Shown piece after piece: positions 56,147 to 59,097 of a DNA stretch of 59,097 bases (its first letter is position 1; the number at the start of each line of letters is the position of its first letter). The DNA is from Methylibium sp. (GTDB lineage: Bacteria > Pseudomonadota > Gammaproteobacteria > Burkholderiales > Burkholderiaceae_C). Location: the NCBI RefSeq assembly GCF_013817345.1, contig NZ_JACDCW010000010.1:1-59097 (forward strand), in the 5' to 3' direction. The notes under the pieces are model-generated. The model did no database searches. It saw nothing but the letters and a program-made list of their open reading frames with translations, and was not told where the DNA came from. The position numbers and the translations under genes were made by a program.

Positions 56147-58174
56147 TTACTCGGACACCGCGCGCAGCGGCGCGGCGTTGGGCAGACCGATGCGCGCGAT
56201 CGGCTGGATCTGCAGGTCGGACGGGAGCTCGGCATACGACACGATGTGCATCTGCGGCCAGCGCTGCGAAAGCAGTCGGCGCATGAAGCGGCGGGTTTCG
56301 AGCGTGACCAGCATGACCACGGGTCGCTCGGCGGGCACGGTGGCCACGGCGGATTCGGTGGACGCGTACAGGGCCTGCAGAGCGTCGGGCGGCATCGCGA
56401 CGTACGCGCCATTGGGCCCTTGCTGAATGGCGCCGCGGACCTGAGCCTCGGCAGCGGCATCGAGCGTGATGACGTGCAGGCGGCGCTCGGCATCGACCAG
56501 GCGGTGGCAGATGAAGCGCCCGAGGTCGATGCGGACGTACTCGCACAGCATGGCGGTGTCTTTCTCGCGGCCGGCCCAGGTGAGCAGGCTTTCGTAGATC
56601 TCGCGCAGGTAGCGCAGCGACACCCCTTCGAGCGCCAGCCGGCGCAGCACGTCGGCCACGCGCTGCGTGGGCAGGGTGCGCATGACTTCTTCGGCGAGAT
56701 CGGGCAGTTGCGCCTGCACGCGCTTGAGCAGGCCGTTGATCTCCTGCGTGCCCACGAAGGCGTCGGGCCGCAGGCGCACCGTGCCGGCTGCCTCGTGGGC
56801 CAGCCGGGCCTCGGCGCCGATCGTCGCGCCGGGCTCGAAGGCTTGCGAGAGGCTGCCCTGCCGCGAAGGAATCTCCTGGACGTCGAGCGCATAGGCGTCG
56901 TCGGGCAAGGTGGCATCGAAGCGGACCTGCAGTTCCGGAAACGGCATGCCGAGTTCATGTTGCAAATCGGCGCGCTCGCGTTCGAGCGCTTCCTGCAGCG
57001 CGGCGGGAGAGAGCCGGTCCCTCAGGTTGCCCGCAATGCGCAGCAGCAGGGGAACCACGATGGCCGGCGCTTCGAACGGCAGCAGGTTAGCCGCCTCGGG
57101 CGCGCCGGCGCGGGCCGCATTGAGCGTGCGCACACCGTCCAAGCTCGGCAAGACCCGGTTGCGCCGCAACGAACGCAGGCCCAGGAAGGCCAGCACGGTG
57201 CCCAGCAGGAGGAACGGCAGCTTGGGGAATCCCGGCACCAGCATGAAGCCGAACAGGATGCCGGAGGAAGCGAGCAGCGCCATCGGCTGCGCGATCACCT
57301 GCTGCCCGATCTGCGAGGCCAGGTTGCGCGGGTTGCCTTCCTGGCCGGCGACGCGGGTGATGAGAATGCCCGCCGCCACGCAGGTGAGCAGCGAGGGAAT
57401 CTGCGAGACCATGCCGTCGCCCACGCTCAGCAGCGTGTAGCGCGCCCCGGCGTCGGCGATCGGCATGTCGAGCACCCACGCGCCGATGGAGATGCCCGCC
57501 ACGATGTTGACGAGCGCGATGATGATGGCGGCGATGGCATCGCCCTTGACGAACTTCATCGCGCCGTCCATCGAGCCGTGCATGTGCGATTCCTGCTCGA
57601 GCAGGGCGCGCAGGCGCCGAGCCTCGTGCTTGTCGATGAAGCCGCCCCGCAGATCGGCCTCGATGCTCATCTGCTTGCCGGGCAGGGCGTCGAGCGTGAA
57701 GCGGGCGCCGACCTCGGCGACGCGTTCGGCGCCCTTGGAGATCACGATGAACTGCACCACGGCGATGATCGAGAACACGACCAGCCCGACGATCACCTGG
57801 CCGCCCATCACGAGGCGGCCGAAGGTTTCGATGATCTGGCCCGCATGGGCATGCAGCAGGATCTGCTTGGTCGAGGCGATGTTGAGCGACAGCCGCAGCA
57901 CCGTGGTCAGCACGATCAGCGAGGGGAAGGTGGACATGCCCAGCGCTGCGGGAATGTAGATCGCGAGCATGAGCAAGAGGATGCTGAGTGCGATGTTGAG
58001 CGCGATCAGCATGTCCAGCGCCACCGGCGGCACCGGCAGGACCATCAGCGCGACGACGCCGGTGATCAGTACCGCCATCAGCAGATGGCTGTGCCGCGTA
58101 ACGGCAACCAGGATGCGTTCCCACAAGGAAGACATGCCTGGGCGGGACTGCGGTGATGTCGTCGTATCGAACAC
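56147..58174 (-). CDS. sctV: Type III export gate protein SctV (YscV/FlhA family)
   Basis: A 675-residue nonameric gate. About eight transmembrane helices fill the first 320 residues, with the FHIPEP signature region (FPSLIVLTTVLRLSLNIASTKQILL) and the cytoplasmic loop with ARFTLDALPGKQMSIEADLRGGFIDKHEARRLR. The C-terminal cytoplasmic domain (about 350-675) forms the substrate-docking ring. Start GTG at 58174; ATG 58135 (MSSLWERIL) is an alternative closer to typical length. First gene of the long operon. Confidence 0.96.
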   Translation of the reverse strand: MFDTTTSPQSRPGMSSLWERILVAVTRHSHLLMAVLITGVVALMVLPVPPVALDMLIALNIALSILLLMLAIYIPAALGMSTFPSLIVLTTVLRLSLNIASTKQILLHAHAGQIIETFGRLVMGGQVIVGLVVFSIIAVVQFIVISKGAERVAEVGARFTLDALPGKQMSIEADLRGGFIDKHEARRLRALLEQESHMHGSMDGAMKFVKGDAIAAIIIALVNIVAGISIGAWVLDMPIADAGARYTLLSVGDGMVSQIPSLLTCVAAGILITRVAGQEGNPRNLASQIGQQVIAQPMALLASSGILFGFMLVPGFPKLPFLLLGTVLAFLGLRSLRRNRVLPSLDGVRTLNAARAGAPEAANLLPFEAPAIVVPLLLRIAGNLRDRLSPAALQEALERERADLQHELGMPFPELQVRFDATLPDDAYALDVQEIPSRQGSLSQAFEPGATIGAEARLAHEAAGTVRLRPDAFVGTQEINGLLKRVQAQLPDLAEEVMRTLPTQRVADVLRRLALEGVSLRYLREIYESLLTWAGREKDTAMLCEYVRIDLGRFICHRLVDAERRLHVITLDAAAEAQVRGAIQQGPNGAYVAMPPDALQALYASTESAVATVPAERPVVMLVTLETRRFMRRLLSQRWPQMHIVSYAELPSDLQIQPIARIGLPNAAPLRAVSE

Positions 58175-58457
58175 GGAGTACTTCTCGCTCTCGGTGTTGA
58201 AACAAGGGGTTGCGGCGACGCTCGGGATTACCCCGGACCGTCCCGTCCCGTCTTGCTGTGAGGCATCGCACGACCACTAGCGACGCGGCCGGTGTGTGGG
58301 GCTTTGTCGGTTCGGATGATGCGGAGATGGACGTACATTGCGGGCCTTTGAAGCAGTGTGAGACGGGATGCGGCGATCCGGATCAACCTGAACAACTCTT
58401 CAGGAAAACTTCATCCACGACCGAGCGCGGGTCACAAAGGCACAGGAGTACTGCCGA
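58175..58457. other. Divergent promoter region between sctV and the response regulator
   Basis: 283 bases without a gene. The motif AGTACTT-CTCG-N9-TTGAAAC (58177-58203) is shared with the region upstream of the 475-residue protein. An AGGAG lies 9 bases before the GTG of the regulator. No other defined element was recognised. Confidence 0.6.
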
Positions 58458-59097
58458 GTGGGAATCCAAGTTCTGCTGGTGGAGGATGACGAAACGATCA
58501 GCGCTTGCGTTCATCGCGCGTTGGAGTCGGCCTGCTACGAGGTGAGCCATGCGCGCACCGGAGAAGAGGCCTTTTTCATGGCGACGGCGCAGCACTTCGA
58601 CGTGCTGATCCTCGACCTGGGCCTGCCGGGGCGCGACGGGCTGCAGGTGCTCGACGCACTGCGCAAGCGCGAGAACGAATTGCCCGTGCTGATCCTTTCG
58701 GCGCGCAGCGAGGTCGAAGACCGCGTGGCCGGTCTGCAGGCCGGCGCCGACGACTACCTCACCAAACCCTTCTCGATGGTCGAGCTGGAAGCCCGGCTGC
58801 ACGCGCTGCTGCGCCGCGGGCGCGCCGAGGTCGTGCTGCGGCTCGCGGTGCACGACCTCGCGATGGACATCGCCTTGCGCACCGTGACGCGCGCGTCCAA
58901 GCCGGTGGAGCTGACGACGCTGGAATTCGATTTGCTCGAGCTGCTGATGCGGCGCGCGCACGGCGTCGTTTCGCGCGACACGCTCGCGCGCGAAGTGTGG
59001 AAGGAAGTCAAACGCGCCACGCCGATGGACAACGTGATCGACGTGCACATCGGCCGCCTGCGCAAGAAGATCGACCAGCCCGGAACGCGGCCGCTGA
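58458..59097 (+). CDS. OmpR/PhoB-family response regulator (3' end cut by window)
   Basis: At least 213 residues. The receiver domain has acidic VEDDE at 9-13, phospho-acceptor Asp53 in LILDLGLPGRDG, and the Lys in DYLTKPFSMVELEARL. The winged-helix output domain (about 130-213) contains VELTTLEFDLLELLMRRAHGVVSRDTL and DNVIDVHIGRLRKKID. Start GTG 58458 with AGGAG upstream; no earlier start is in frame nearby. HrpG, the type III master regulator of Xanthomonas/Ralstonia, belongs to this family, so the position divergent from sctV suggests control of secretion genes. A sensor kinase probably follows beyond the edge. Confidence 0.92.
   Translation, partial: MGIQVLLVEDDETISACVHRALESACYEVSHARTGEEAFFMATAQHFDVLILDLGLPGRDGLQVLDALRKRENELPVLILSARSEVEDRVAGLQAGADDYLTKPFSMVELEARLHALLRRGRAEVVLRLAVHDLAMDIALRTVTRASKPVELTTLEFDLLELLMRRAHGVVSRDTLAREVWKEVKRATPMDNVIDVHIGRLRKKIDQPGTRPL

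Noticed and set aside
58175-58457. PIP or hrpII box (TTCG-N16-TTCG type) upstream of sctV
   Set aside because: I scanned for paired TTCG repeats at that spacing and saw none that were convincing.

Overview
The window is high-GC DNA from a proteobacterium, most likely a betaproteobacterium of the order Burkholderiales and perhaps the Rubrivivax/Leptothrix branch. The evidence is the set of housekeeping blocks (rpsP-rimM-trmD-rplS, rpmB-rpmG, trxB, ftsK-lolA-rarA, tamA-tamB, an AlgZ/AlgR-type pair beside argH), a Bug-type solute receptor and a DUF1841 protein. Taxonomy is inferred from protein similarity and synteny only. Few stretches lack a gene. The exceptions are about 0.7 kb at 41955-42657 and two divergent promoter regions of about 0.26-0.28 kb.

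Left half (1-37642), mainly chromosomal core. Minus-strand tamB (cut by the left edge) and tamA encode the outer-membrane translocation and assembly module. Next come a CoxE-like VWA protein and a MoxR ATPase separated by a GNAT gene, a di-heme cytochrome c4, an orphan peptide-type substrate-binding protein and DUF1841. A malonate-utilisation operon follows (matR, matA, Bug receptor, crotonase-like protein, matB). Then come the S16/RimM/TrmD/L19 operon, NudL, a CobD-like protein, a lipoprotein esterase, argH, a LytS/LytTR pair, RsmB, a fatty-acid desaturase, L33/L28, TrxB, a Crp/Fnr regulator, FtsK, LolA and RarA.

Right half (37756-59097), a type III secretion system (T3SS). A long minus-strand operon reads sctV-S-C-D-E-F-G-I-J-K-L-N-O-P-Q-R plus a lytic transglycosylase, in an order close to the Ysc type. 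A second minus-strand block holds an unknown lipoprotein, sctT and sctU. Between the blocks, on the plus strand, lie a sigma-70-family factor and an unrecognised 475-residue protein that is a good candidate secreted substrate. An OmpR-type response regulator, cut by the right edge, diverges from sctV. Together these encode basal body, export gate, ATPase complex, rod, needle and candidate regulators. I found no translocators, gatekeeper (SctW) or classical effectors in the window.

Most notable points: a 50-residue putative needle subunit followed by an intrinsic terminator; a one-base frameshift separating the lipoprotein signal peptide of SctJ from its body; an internal ribosome binding site in sctQ that should give a separate SctQ-C; a dedicated sigma factor; the 475-residue protein with a three-fold C-terminal motif, an EF-hand-like segment and a Gly-Ala repeat; a 7-bp minisatellite of 15 units; and several housekeeping genes whose -10 boxes sit 6-7 bases before the start codon, suggesting leaderless mRNAs.
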